From NCBI RefSeq assembly GCF_002288925.2, contig NW_022098050.1, positions 7,453,361-7,517,360 on the forward strand: a stretch of DNA of 64,000 bases, in the 5' to 3' direction. The stretch comes from Delphinapterus leucas. Taxonomy: Eukaryota > Chordata > Mammalia > Artiodactyla > Monodontidae. Shown here piece after piece: positions 45,855 to 56,500 of the stretch. The notes under the pieces are model-generated. The model ran no database searches. It saw only the letters and a program-made list of their open reading frames with translations, and was not told the origin of the DNA. A program made the translations under genes and the position numbers. Within the stretch, counting starts at the first letter, position 1; the number at the start of each line of letters is the position of its first letter.

Positions 45855-46060
45855 ATGTCATTAACCTTTACTGAGTTCTTACAATGTGCCAGGCACGGTC
45901 CTGTACACTTTACATGATTAACTCATAGAAGTCTCTCAACAACCTAATGAGGTGGGAGCTATTGTTATCCTCATTTGATAGGTGAGTAAACTGAAGCCCA
46001 GAGAGTTCAGCGACTTCTAAAGTCACATAGTTTGAAAGTGGAAGAGATTGGATTCCAACT
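45855..46060 (-). repeat. MIR SINE, well preserved
   Basis: Reversed MIR from 'actgagttcttacaatgtgccaggcac' through 'ttgttatcctcatttgatagg' and 'aaactgaagcccagag' to 'gattggattccaactc'. Confidence 0.8.
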
Positions 46061-46897
46061 CAAACCATAATCATGGCCAGTGTACCATGGGACGTTGTAG
46101 TCCAGACACTATCAAGCTGTGATCTAGATCGAGGAGTCCTATTCATATCACCTCCTTCTCTAGTAGATGAGAGAAAAGGAGCAGGAACTGTCTCCCACCC
46201 TGACTGTGTGGGAATTGGCCTTTCTTGCTTCGTGTACATTGAAATGGTGGGCGGGGGTCCATTCCCAGCTTTTGGTATCAGACAAACAAAGATGAGATGC
46301 ACTTTTCCACCTTTCACACCAGCTCATACTTTAATGGTTGGAAATTTCAAATCACATCCCAGGCTTCTTGGAACTCAAAATTGAGTTATCCGACTCTGTA
46401 AAATGTAACTTTTTCACTTAAAATGATTTGCCCAAGGGGCCTCTGGGATTTCAAATATACTTAAAAGCAACAACTGTGTTGAATCACAGAAGCATAAGGG
46501 ATTGCATTTCCGCTGGAGAACACACAGGATGTTTTAAAGAGAGGGGGACATGTTTGAAGTTCAACAAGCTTTGAGTTTCATCCCACCAACCACATCTGAA
46601 AACTATTCGAGTCATTTGATTAAGGCAAACTACAGCTGGATTCCCTCATTCCTGGTGTTCTTGTGGCTTTATTGCCTTGACATTGAGATGCTATCTCTAT
46701 AGGAACGTTTGCACCAATATCTTCTAACCCCTTTTTACAGGAATCAGGAAGAGCCCGTTTTCCAAAGGCTATCTGGAGGAGGGTGGCTGGGGGTGGCTGG
46801 GAGCAACTACCCCATCAACAGAAGGCTAGACTTCTCACAGCAGTAGATACAGCTCTGGACAAAACAGTGGCGGGGAATAGGCTTATCCAGGCACTGA
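46061..46897. other. Single-copy DNA, no gene recognised
   Basis: Frames of 85-103 codons at 46060-46384 overlap on opposite strands. No known protein is resembled. Confidence 0.45.
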
Positions 46898-46944
46898 GCT
46901 GCTTTCAAAAAAGTTCCAATAATATATTAATAATTCTATAATTA

Positions 46945-47125
46945 ATATAATTTGACTTTAGGAAAATTATTTAACCTCTCTAATTAGGTGTTACTTTCGT
47001 TACTATTAAATGGGGATAACACTAGCTACCTAGGAGGGTTATGGTGAGGATTAAATGAGAAAATACTTATAAGGTGCTGGGGACAGTGCTGGACACATAA
47101 CAAGTATTCAGTAAATGTAAGTTAT
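46945..47125 (+). repeat. MIR SINE
   Basis: Forward MIR: 'tatttaacctctctaattagg', 'ttaaatggggataacactagc', 'atggtgaggattaaatgag', 'cagtgctggacacataacaag'. It lies inside the segment bounded by the apparent target duplication of the L1 that follows. Confidence 0.75.
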
Positions 47126-47195
47126 TACTATTGTTGTGTTGTTACTGCCTGTCCCGCAAATGTCCATTGTACTTTACTATTTATTAAAACCTGAT

Positions 47196-48850
47196 TTCAA
47201 TGAATTTGGTAAAGTAGCAGGATACAAAATTAATGCACAGAAATCTCTTCCATTTCTATACACTAATGATGAAAAAACTGAAAGAGAAATTAAGGAAACA
47301 CTCCCATTTACCATTGCAACAAAAAGAATAAAATACCTAGGAATAAACCTACCTAAGGAAACAAAAGACCAGTATGCTGAAAACTATAAGACACTGATGA
47401 AAGACATTAAAGATGATGCAAACCGATGGAGAGATATACCATGTTCTTGGATTGGAAGAATCAAAACTGTGAAAATGACTATACTACCCAAACCAATCTA
47501 CAGATTCAATGCAATCCCTATCAAACTACCAATGGCATTTTTCACAGAACTAGAACAAAAAAATTTCACAATTTGTCTGGAAACACAAAAGACCCCGAAT
47601 AGCCAAAGCAATCTTGAGAAACAAAAACGGAGCTGGAGGAATCAGGCTCCCTGACTTCAGACTATACTACAAAGCTACAGTAATCAAGACAGTATGGTAC
47701 TGGCACAAAAACAGAAATGTAGATCAATGGAACAAGATAGAAAGCCCAGAGATAAACCCATGCACATATGGTCACCTTATCTTTGATAAAGGAGGCAAGA
47801 ATATACAGTGGAGAAAAGACAGCCTCTTCAATAAGTGGTGCTGGGAAAACTGGACAGCTACATGTAAAAGAATGAAATTAGAACACTCCCTAACACCATA
47901 CACAAAAATAAAATCAAAATGGATTAAAGACCTAAATGTAAGACTGGACACTATAAAACTCTTAGAGGGAAATATAGGCAGAACACTCTATGACATAAAT
48001 CACAGCAAGATCCTTTCTGACCCAGCTCCTAGAGCAATGGAAATAAAAACAAAAATAAACAAATGGGACCTAATGAAACTTCAAAGCTTTTGCACAGCAA
48101 AGGAAACCATAAACAAGACGAAAAGACAACCCTCAGAATGGGAGAAAATATTTGCAAATGAAGCAACTGACAAAAGATAAATCTCCAAAATTTACAAGCA
48201 GCTCATACAGCTCAATATAAGAAAAACAACCCAATCCAAAAATGGGCAGAAGACCTAAATAGACATTTCTCCAAAGAAGATATACAGATTGCCAACAAAC
48301 ACATGAAAGAATGTTCAGCATCACTAATCATTAGAGAAATGCAAATCAGAACTACAGTGAGGTATCACCTCACCCCAGTCAGAATGGCCATCATCAAAAA
48401 ATCTAGAAACAATAAATGCTGGAGAGGGTGTGGAGAAAAGGGAACCCTCTCGCACTGTTGGCGGGAATGTAAAGTGATACAGACACTATGGAGAACAGTA
48501 TGGAGGTTCCTTAAAAAACTAGAGATAGAACTACCATATGACCCAGCAATCCCACTACTGGGCATATACCCTGAGAAAACCATAATTCAAAAAGAGTCAT
48601 GTACCAAAATGTTCATTGCAGCTCTATTTACAATAGCCAGGACATGGAAGCAACCTAAGTGTCCATCGACAGATGAATAGATAAAGAAGATGTGGGACAT
48701 ATATACAATGGAATATTACTCAGCCATAAAAAGAAACGAAATTGAGTTATTTGTAGTGAGGTGGATGGTCCTAGAGTCTGTCATACAGAGTGAAGTAAGT
48801 CAGAAAGAGAAAAACAAATACTGTATGCTAACACATATATATGGAATCTA
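47196..48850 (+). pseudogene. L1 ORF2 C-terminal pseudogene, multiple breaks
   Basis: Three open pieces encode successive parts of ORF2p: 47136-47654, 47614-48180 and 48303-48680. The first covers the end of the reverse transcriptase and the '[12 protein letters not shown]' region. An extra A in the run near 47560 shifts the frame. A TAA ends the second piece at 'ATDKR'. The third holds the cysteine-rich '[18 protein letters not shown]' segment and stops at a TAG near 48678. The damage is greater than in the copy at 10600-11379. Confidence 0.85.
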
Positions 48851-49213
48851 AAAAAAATGGTTCTGAAGAACATAGGGACAGGACAGGAATAAAGACACAG
48901 ACGTAGAGAATGGACTTGAGGACATGGGGAGAGGGAAGGGTAAGCTGGGACGAAGTGAGAGAGTGGCATGGACTTATATATACTACCAAATGTAAAATAG
49001 CTAGCTAGTGGGAAGCAGCCACATAGCACAGGGAGATCAGCTTGGTGCTTTGTGACCACCTAGAGGGGTGGGATAGGCAGGGTGGGAGGGAGACGCAAGA
49101 GGAAGGAGATATGGGGATATATGTATATGTATAGCTGATTCACTTTGTTATAAAGCAGAAACTAACACACCATTGTAAAGCAATTATACTCCAATAAAGA
49201 TGTTTAAGAAAAA
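47196..49213 (+). mobile_element. 5'-truncated L1
   Basis: It begins inside ORF2 at 'tcaatgaatttggtaaag', just after the reverse-transcriptase catalytic box, and runs through the ORF2 C-terminus (about 48850), a cetartiodactyl-type 3'UTR and an A-tail (49207-49213). The 11-base string AGCTGCTTTCA begins right after the tail (49214-49224) and also occurs at 46898-46908, 288 bases upstream of the L1 start. No endonuclease domain remains. Confidence 0.85.
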
Positions 49214-49392
49214 AGCTGCTTTCAGATGTTTTGTTCACCTAAGAAGTAAGTGAAAATAATTCAGTCTTACCTCCTTTCCTAAATTCTTGATCAGCACCTG
49301 ACATGGAACTCAGAGAGCAAGGAATAATAAAATATGGGTCCTCCCCAGAAGCAAGTTTGTTCCAGGCATGTCCAGCCCTCCACAATGAGGCT

Positions 49393-49540
49393 ACAATATA
49401 GTGGAAAGAGCGCCTGCTTTGGGGCCAGATTTGCAGGTCAAATATAAGGAAACCTATATAACTTTGGAACCGTGGACAAGTCACTTCCACTCCTTGGGCC
49501 TCCTTATAACAGATGAAAAAACTTTGGGGGTCTTAAATCA
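49393..49540 (+). repeat. MIR SINE
   Basis: Forward MIR: 'atagtggaaagagcgcctgctttggggcc', 'gtggacaagtcacttccactcc', 'tataacagatgaaaaaact'. Confidence 0.7.
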
Positions 49541-50544
49541 GTGTTCTTCAAATCTTTTTTTGGCCATAGAACTATTTATTCAGATCAACTCTCACAGGGA
49601 AATACCATGTGTACATCAGATGAAATGGATTTGGGAGGTGAGTTTCTGGATCTCCTCTCCCCAGGCCTTGCGAGGCTTCTGTGACTCCCTAGGCAATGCA
49701 AAATATGCAGTAGTACTGCATACTACTCAACTACAGGATCACCAGAATCCCTTCTGGGTCTGATGTCCTAGGCACGTTACCTTCTTTCCTTAAACAGCAG
49801 ACTGGATTCCCATCATCCTCTGAACCTGCTCTGCTTACACCTACCTTTCATCTTGAGGTTCCTCATACTTGAAAGGTATTCTGGTTTCTCCTTCCCATTG
49901 GATCTATATCAGTGGTCACAGTCTCTCACCCTTAGACCATTTTAAGGGCAGACTTCTTGCAATTGATCACAGTGTTAAAAAATATATATTAAAATATCTC
50001 TAAGTGAACATGCATTCTCCAGCTCCTGGTAGGCCCCACTACTCCCTACTACTTGCTCTCATCGAAGTCAAGCATGTATATTATTTGCCTGGCCCCCAAA
50101 TGTGTCCAAATTTATGATGTCAGATCCGTCACATGTCATTCAAGGTCCTGCTCAGGTTTAGCTTTCAGACTCCTCTTGTACCTCTCAGCTCTAGAATCTT
50201 CTTGTACTTACAGTATGGTTGTAAAGATAAAAATAACAAAAACAAAAAAAGTAGAGAATAACTTAGAGTTTAATTTTGGAGAACTAATTATAAAAAAAGA
50301 GCAGCTGGTCAACTTCTTCTGGCTCTCTTACGACAACTTACAACAAATATGCAATCTTTTCTTGATTGAGTAGTCAAATATATGTTCATGGAATAGAATT
50401 AATTTGAAAAAATTTGGTTTAATAATTATAATCCGCAGTATATTAAGGTGACACTAATTTCAATTAAAATAAGTCTCGAATCTTCAAAGGCTTAACAGAA
50501 TAGAATTTAATTTCTTACATACAAGCCCAGTGTGGGTGTACTTA
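49541..50544. other. Single-copy DNA, no gene recognised
   Basis: No element recognised. The 120- and 106-codon frames (49401-49763 and 50053-50373) begin in or beside repeats and look random. Confidence 0.4.
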
Positions 50545-50901
50545 GTATATGGATAACTTTTTTAAAAGTTTTATTTTAAAAGAATTTTAGGCTTATAGAA
50601 GAATGACAAAGACAGTGTGGAGAGTTCTCAGCTACCATTTCCCCAGCTTTTCCTAATATTAACATGTTATATAATTGTGCATTTATTAAAACTATGGAAT
50701 TAACATTGGTACAGACCTATTAACTAAACTACGGACTTTAATTAGATTTCACCAGTTTTTCCACTAATTTGCTTTTCCTGTCCCAGTGTCCAACCCAGAA
50801 TGCCACATCGCATTTAGTTGGTATGTCTCTTTAGTCTCCTCCAATCTGTGACAATTTCTTAGTCATTACTTGTTTTTCATGATCTTGGCACTTTTTTTTT
50901 T

Positions 50902-51212
50902 AAAGTAGTACACAGTAGTAGTTATTTGGTGAAAAATGAGCCTTTTCATATTTTAAAAAATAGCTCTATTGAGGAATATTCAACATTCAACAAACTGCAC
51001 ACATTAAAAGTGTACAATTTGATACATCTGACATACATGTATCATATATATATATATATACCCATGAAATTATCAAGAAATACACATATCCATCACCCCC
51101 AAAAGTTTCTTCATGCCCCTCTGTTATTCCTCCTTCCCATTCCTCTTTATTTGGCTTCCTGAACTCAGTCTAATTATTTTATGATTCATCCATGCTGTTT
51201 CATGAATCAATA
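50902..51212 (-). mobile_element. Old L1M 3'UTR carried as cargo
   Basis: 'ttttaaaaaatagctctattgagg', 'ttaaaagtgtacaatttgatac' and 'atccatcacccccaaaagtttc' are reversed 3'UTR text of old L1M families. An (AT)n run is at 51043-51060. It lies inside the segment bounded by the 16-bp duplication. Confidence 0.65.
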
Positions 51213-52375
51213 GTTGTTGGAGGAGGTCACGCAGAAGATGTGACTGCCAGTTGACCCCTGAGCTTGACCTGGCCATGCATTCTGCTTGCCTCCAGGCACT
51301 AGAAGCTGCCTCAAGGAACCAGCCTTGAGAATGTAATGTGATGTTGAGACCATCTGGATGGTCTACATGACTGAATCCCATTAAGAGCTCTGTATAAACT
51401 TTAAGATTCTGGTGGGCAGGTGTGGAGATCCACTTGTGGCTACCCAAGATAAGCCTCCTAGGTAAGTTCCCTTGCTTATTAAAGCTGCCACCTACTGAGC
51501 TAGAGTAATCTGCCTCTTTCTTTGGTCTCTCCTTGCCTTGAGGGGGCCAGGTTGAGAACCAAAGGTTGGCAAACCATCCAAGGAGACAAGACGTGGGCTT
51601 TGAAAAAGAGGCATCCGAGAGGGAAATCCTGAATTGACCATCAACCTCTATGTGGGGAGGGGTGGCCCATATGTTAGATGCTTGTGGACTGTCATGTGAG
51701 TACAGGGACTCCCTGAGTGCAAGCTGGTCTGATGCACTTGTTGGAGGGGCTGCACGTGGCCCCCTGCGGCAAAGAAGGGGACACATGGTTACGCAGTGGG
51801 TTGACCTCGCTGTGGGCAGGTTGCTGGGCACCAATACCCAGCTAGAGGCAGGAGCTCAAGTTAGAAAGATGGAAGAAGAGCTGTGGTCAGAGTTTAGAAG
51901 GAGGTGCGATGGTCCACTGCGTTGCTAGCTTCGGGGCTGGTGGACAAGGTGGCAGAATAGAATGTAAGTTGGGGAACGTAGAATGCCGTTTTGCAAAGCT
52001 AGGCGGGAATCTCCCAAGCAGGGCTACTATTTGAGTTAGATGTGTCTGTGACTCTGGATGCTACAGCTTGGGCACCATGACAGAGACAACAAAAGGAGAG
52101 AGGACCACTAGGATGTTGGTCTCAGCTCTGGAAGGGCGCAGAAACCTGATGCATCCCCACAGAGCAACAGCTAGTAGGTCCTGTAGAGTTTGTGGATCCT
52201 CCAAATGCCCCCACCCCTATTCCTATGGCGGTCCCTGTGGCCAGTAGAGGAGTGGAAGAAATTCCCACTGGTGCTTGGTATTCACATGCCTGGAAACAGG
52301 AACGAACTGTAGCAGCTAATGGGGCTGAACTCAGAGCGGTTTGGCTGGGGATTGCTCATGAGCCCTGGTAGATTC
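51213..52375 (+). mobile_element. Endogenous retrovirus fragment, ERVL-like (LTR plus remnants)
   Basis: An LTR-like part (about 51213-51560) has a TATA box (TATAAA, 51393-51398), an ATTAAA signal (51478-51483) and a CT-rich end. Decayed internal text follows. At 52321-52371 one frame encodes AELRAVWLGIAHEPW and then a stop; AELRAVW is a motif I associate with the RNase H part of ERVL-type pol. Most of gag and pol is deleted or scrambled and nothing is functional. Confidence 0.55.
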
Positions 52376-52429
52376 CACCACATTTGCTACATAGGTGATC
52401 ATATGACAGTTTTACTTCATTTTCAATCT

Positions 52430-52628
52430 TTTTTTTTTTTTACTAGACAAAAACTTTTTTTTACATACATATGTATTTGGGTTTTTTCAGATTCTTTTCC
52501 CTTATAGGTTATTACAAAATATTGAGTATAGTTCCCTGTGCTATACAGTAGGTCCTTGTCAGTCATCTATTTTATATATAGTAGTGTGTATATGTTAATC
52601 CCAAACTCCTAATTTACCCCTCTCCCCC
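52430..52628 (-). mobile_element. L1 3'UTR (5' part of the transduction unit)
   Basis: The reverse complement has the cetartiodactyl 3'UTR order 'ttaggagtttgggattaac', 'aaggacctactgtatagcac', 'agggaactatactcaata' and an A-tail. It ends directly at the 16-bp duplication on the right. Confidence 0.8.
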
Positions 52629-54119
52629 TGATCTTGGCACTTTTGAAAACAGATGGTTTGTAGAATGTCCAGCAATTTGAGTTTGTCTGAGGTGTTCTTG
52701 TGATTAGTCTAGGGTTATGGAACTTGGGGAAGAATAACTTCTTCTCATCACACCATATTAGAGGATACATAATATACACATGACTTATCACCAGTTATGT
52801 CTCCTTCCATCGCCTTGGTTAAGGCAGTGTCTGCCAGTTTTCTCCATTGGAAAGTTTCTATTTTTTCCATTCCATACACTATTCTTTGCAAGCAAGTCAT
52901 CAAATCCAGCCCACTCCATTTTCTGGAGGAAGAAATAACAAGGAATTTGTGGACATATGCTAAAACTACCACAATGATTAATAAATATTTAGAGGAAGAT
53001 ACTTTGAGGCTATGTAAATGTTTTGTTTCTCCTTAAAGTTTTTCCCACTAATCTTTGCATTCATCAGGAGACTGCCTTCAGAAATTATTACTGTGCTGTT
53101 CTAATGCTGATTTTCTATTTCTTTCATTCCTTCTATGTGTATTATTTGGGATTCTGTTATAACAGGTTTTTCCTTTCTCCCCACTTATTTATTTATTCAA
53201 TTATTTATATCAGTATGGAATCATGGATATTTATTTGTTCTTTGTGTTTATAATGCAAAATTTATATTTTGTTGTTGAAATTGTTCCAGCTTTGGTCACT
53301 AGGAGCTCTTTCAGGTTGGTTCCTGTGCCCTTTTGATATACTTCCACTTGAAAAATTATTTCCTATTTACTTTTATTTATTAATTAATTTATGCTTTAGA
53401 ACTCCCTTGCTTTCTGTTACTACAAGATGCTCCAGGGTCATTTTCTGCCTGAACCCTAGAATCAGCTAATTTTTGATATGTCATATTTTCATTTTCATTT
53501 AAGTCAAAATATTTTCAACTTCCATTTAGACTTCCTTTTGACTCATAACTTATTTAGAAGTATGTTTTTTACTTTTCAAATACTTGATGATTTTATAAAT
53601 AGTGTTCCACTATTGATTTCTACTTTAATTCTGGTATGGTCCAAGAACATACTTTGTAGGATTTCTATTTTAAATTTCATGAGGTTTGTTTTATGGCCCA
53701 GAATGTGGCCTACCTTGGTAAATTTTCCATGTGCACTTAGGAAGATTGTGTATTCAGCTGTTGTTGTTTATTTAGAGCACTCTATAAATGTCAACTAGGT
53801 CAATTTGGTTAATGGTGTTGTCCAAATAATCTATATCTTTACTGATATTTATTAGGCAAAATGTCAATCAGTATATTCCAAATAGAATTGTGGATTTGTC
53901 TATTTGTCCTTTCAGGACTGTCCTTTTTTTCCCCTTATGTATTTTGAGTCTCTCTTGTTAGGCACATAAACATTTAGGATTATTTGGAGAATTGACTTCT
54001 TTATCATTATGTAATGTCCCTCTTTAACCCTGATAATATTTCTTGTTATAAAGTTTACTTTTGTTATAATTAATATAGCTACTCCAGCTTTCTTTCGTAC
54101 GCCTCTGAAATTTTTTTTG

Positions 54120-55285
54120 AAGGCTGGGCATGCTATCTAGGACAGTAGATGCTAAGGTATACATTTTTTAATGCTTGGAGATGAGCATACCATTCCTTTT
54201 GCTATGCCTTTAGTGTGAAAAATTGTAATAACATAATCGGGAGACTGGCTAGGTTTGAAGTTTGCTTTTCCACTTGGCTTTGGGTCTTCTTGTCATGTTC
54301 CCCAAAGAGAATCTTTCTTCTGCTGCTCTCCCAGCTCTATTCCATTGTTATTTTTACTTGACACTTGTTAGAATGATGGTGGCAGTATTGAGGAGGGGGT
54401 ATTCTCTAACATTCTGATGAAGCCCCAGTCTAAAGCAGGTGCTATGAACCTGAGTTGGGGGTGTGGCCTTCAGAAGTATTCCTGCCCCTCTTCCAGACAT
54501 AATGCTGGGCCAAGCACCCATTCTGTCTCATCCCAGGGGAAGTTTTTTCTTTTTTTTCTTTTTTTAGTTGTTCCCAGCTGAACTCTGGTTTCTACTGGTG
54601 CCATCAGACTAGTTTTTGTTGCCCTTGTCCCTGCAGATTGTTTTTGTTTCTTATGGGAGATAGGGGTGGAATCTGGGTGGAGTCTCAGCAGTGGCTGCTG
54701 CTCCTCTCCACCAGTCAGTAACACAGGGAAGGGGGAACCTTTCTCGGGATTACCTCTATCTCCCCTGTGAGCACCTATGGGATTCCAATAGAAAAATCCT
54801 GCTAGAAAGTGAGAACTTTTCTATGTCTGCAGCCACCAGAGGCATCATACTCTCATACTAGTCCACACTCAGCCTTTAGCAATTTGATCTAAAAAAAATC
54901 TAGCTAAATCCTCTTCCTGGCTCATATGGCTTTTGGTAGCCTCTGTGCCAGGTAAGTAAGTACTGGCATCCTATTTTTTCTCTGCAACCACCCATCTGTC
55001 TCTAGATTTCAGGTAGTTGTTTGTCCTGTGACCTTAGTTATCTCATGTGTTTAATAAAAAAACATTAATTTGTAGTTTGTTCATCTTCCTTGCTGCTGTT
55101 GTTGAAAGGATGGGAGCAACACTTTTTCCAGCTGACTACATCTCCAAGCTGAAACTGGTGGATGAAAATTTACATGCGTTGATTCAGGGACCTAGGCTCC
55201 TTCCTCTAGTGGCTTTACTATCCACTAGGGCCCACATATAATTATTTATGTTCATAGTTGGATTTTACTTAGGATATATTCTTAG
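54120..55285. other. Unassigned DNA
   Basis: The first few hundred bases ('gaaggctgggcatgctatctagg') may continue old L1M text, but I cannot align it. The rest is unrecognised. The 84-codon minus frame at 54470-54724 is lysine-rich because of a T-run and is not convincing. Confidence 0.35.
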
Positions 55286-55289
55286 GTGT

Positions 55290-55690
55290 TAAATTACTGG
55301 GTGTTGCATTGTGTGTTCTCTAGGAAACAGACTCTAAGATGGAGATTAACATGTGGAAGTTTGTTAGGAAGTATTCTTAGGGTCAAAACCTCTGGAAGGG
55401 AAGAGAAGAAAGCAAGATTGGGCAGAGAGAGGTGTTCAGGTGTGATAGAACTTCAACAAAGTTTCAGTTGATCTCATGGGAAGCTCTAGAGCAGAGATGG
55501 CCCTCACGAGGTCTCCTATATGAAATGAGAGAGCTAGGCCTTTATATTTCTGCATTACCCAGTCATTTCATGTGCACTGGTCCAAAGTCATACATCGGAA
55601 AGGCAGATGTCTCCAGCTGAGGGAAATATCTAGAGGGGGCTGAGAGCTGAGGACCATCAGCTGGTAGCAGCTAGAGAAATAAGACCTGAA
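55290..55690 (+). repeat. Ancient interspersed repeat, family unassigned
   Basis: 'ttctctaggaaacagactctaag', 'ggaagtttgttaggaagtattc' and 'ctccagctgagggaaatatc' look like an old repeat, similar in style to 37495-37620. Confidence 0.4.
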
Positions 55691-55799
55691 GGGGATCTGG
55701 GCAATGCATAATGGCTCCCACTGCACTGAATCAAAGCATATACATATTTTAAGGCTCTTGCTAGACCACTGTCAAAAATTTCACAGTTTCACAAAAAAT

Positions 55800-56178
55800 G
55801 ATCCAGAAAGGGTATACTTAATCACTTGTACTTAGTTTTCTCATCTGTAAAGTAGAAATAATAAAAACATCTACTTCATAGAGTTTTCATTGTGACAATT
55901 AAATGAGTAAATATAGGGCTTCCCTGGTGGCGCAGTGGTTGAGAGTCCGCCTGCCGATGCAGGGGACACGGGTTCGTGCCCCGGTCCGGGAAGATCCCAC
56001 ATGCCGCAGAGCGGCTGGGCCTGTGAGCCATGGCCGCTGAGCCTGGGCGACCGGAGCCTGTGCTCCGCAACGGGAGAGGCCACAACAGTGAGAGGCCCGC
56101 GAACCACAAAAACCAAAACAAATAAAAGAGTAAATATAATATGCTTAGAACACTACCTGGAATATGCTAAACACTAAA
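55800..56178 (+). repeat. MIR SINE, split by a CHR SINE
   Basis: The left part has 'ttagttttctcatctgtaaag' and 'agagttttcattgtgacaattaaatgag'. The right part (56139 on) has 'atgcttagaacactacctgg' and 'aatatgctaaac'. They join when the SINE is removed. Confidence 0.7.
55916..56127 (+). mobile_element. CHR SINE, internally deleted form
   Basis: It starts GGGCTTCCCTGGTGGCGCAG and ends 'gaggcccgcgaaccac' plus an A-rich tail. The perfect duplication GAGTAAATATA is at 55905-55915 and 56128-56138. Confidence 0.92.
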
Positions 56179-56180
56179 TT

Positions 56181-56500
56181 CTTTTTTTTCCCATAAATTT
56201 GGCATGTTACATTTTTGTAAATTTAAGGTGTACAGCATGTTACTTTGATACATTTATACATTGTAATATTATCACTGAAGCAATATTTATCACATTACAT
56301 AATTGTAGTACAATATTACTATCTATATTCATCATACTAAGCATTAGATCTCTATGACTTAGTCACTACTCATTACAAGTTGGTCACCTTAAACACTGTC
56401 ATTCTTACACCCCCTCCATCCCCTGGTAACCACCGTTTTACTCTCTGTTTTTTTAATAGGTTTGACTTTTTTAGATTCCACACATAAGTGCCATCATTTA
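56181..56500 (-). mobile_element. L1 3'UTR fragment
   Basis: The reversed 3'UTR text includes 'taaatttaaggtgtacagcatg', 'gatacatttatacattgtaat', 'ctccatcccctggtaaccaccg' and 'tttagattccacacataag'. A T-run at the left is its A-tail. It abuts the ERV sequence on the right. Confidence 0.7.

Larger units (their letters stand above)
50896..52628 (-). mobile_element. L1 insertion with candidate 1.5-kb 3' transduction
   Basis: The 16-bp direct repeat TGATCTTGGCACTTTT lies at 50880-50895 and 52629-52644 in the host L1M. Read on the minus strand the insert has, in order, a truncated L1 3'UTR (52628-52443), its A-tail (T-run at 52430-52442), about 1.53 kb of unrelated DNA (52429-50902), and a second A-tail (T-run at 50892-50901). 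This is the layout of an L1 transcript that read past its own poly(A) site. The unrelated DNA carries an ERVL piece and an older L1M tail. Confidence 0.65.
50545..54110 (-). mobile_element. Old L1M, 3'UTR and part of ORF2, split by a 1.7-kb insertion
   Basis: On the plus strand the 3'UTR runs from 'aaagttttattttaaaagaat' (50565) through 'accagtttttccactaatttgc' to 'cttgtttttcatgatcttggcac'. It resumes at 52645 ('gaaaacagatggtttgtagaatgtcc'). From about 53480 the ORF2 part follows, with 'ccaagaacatactttgtagg', 'atgtgcacttaggaagattgtg' and 'cattatgtaatgtccctctttaa'. No usable frame remains. Confidence 0.75.

Noticed and set aside
51124..51834. A 236-codon open frame on the minus strand
   Set aside because: It runs antisense across an ERVL LTR and an L1M tail, has no recognised domain, and is explained by repeat text.
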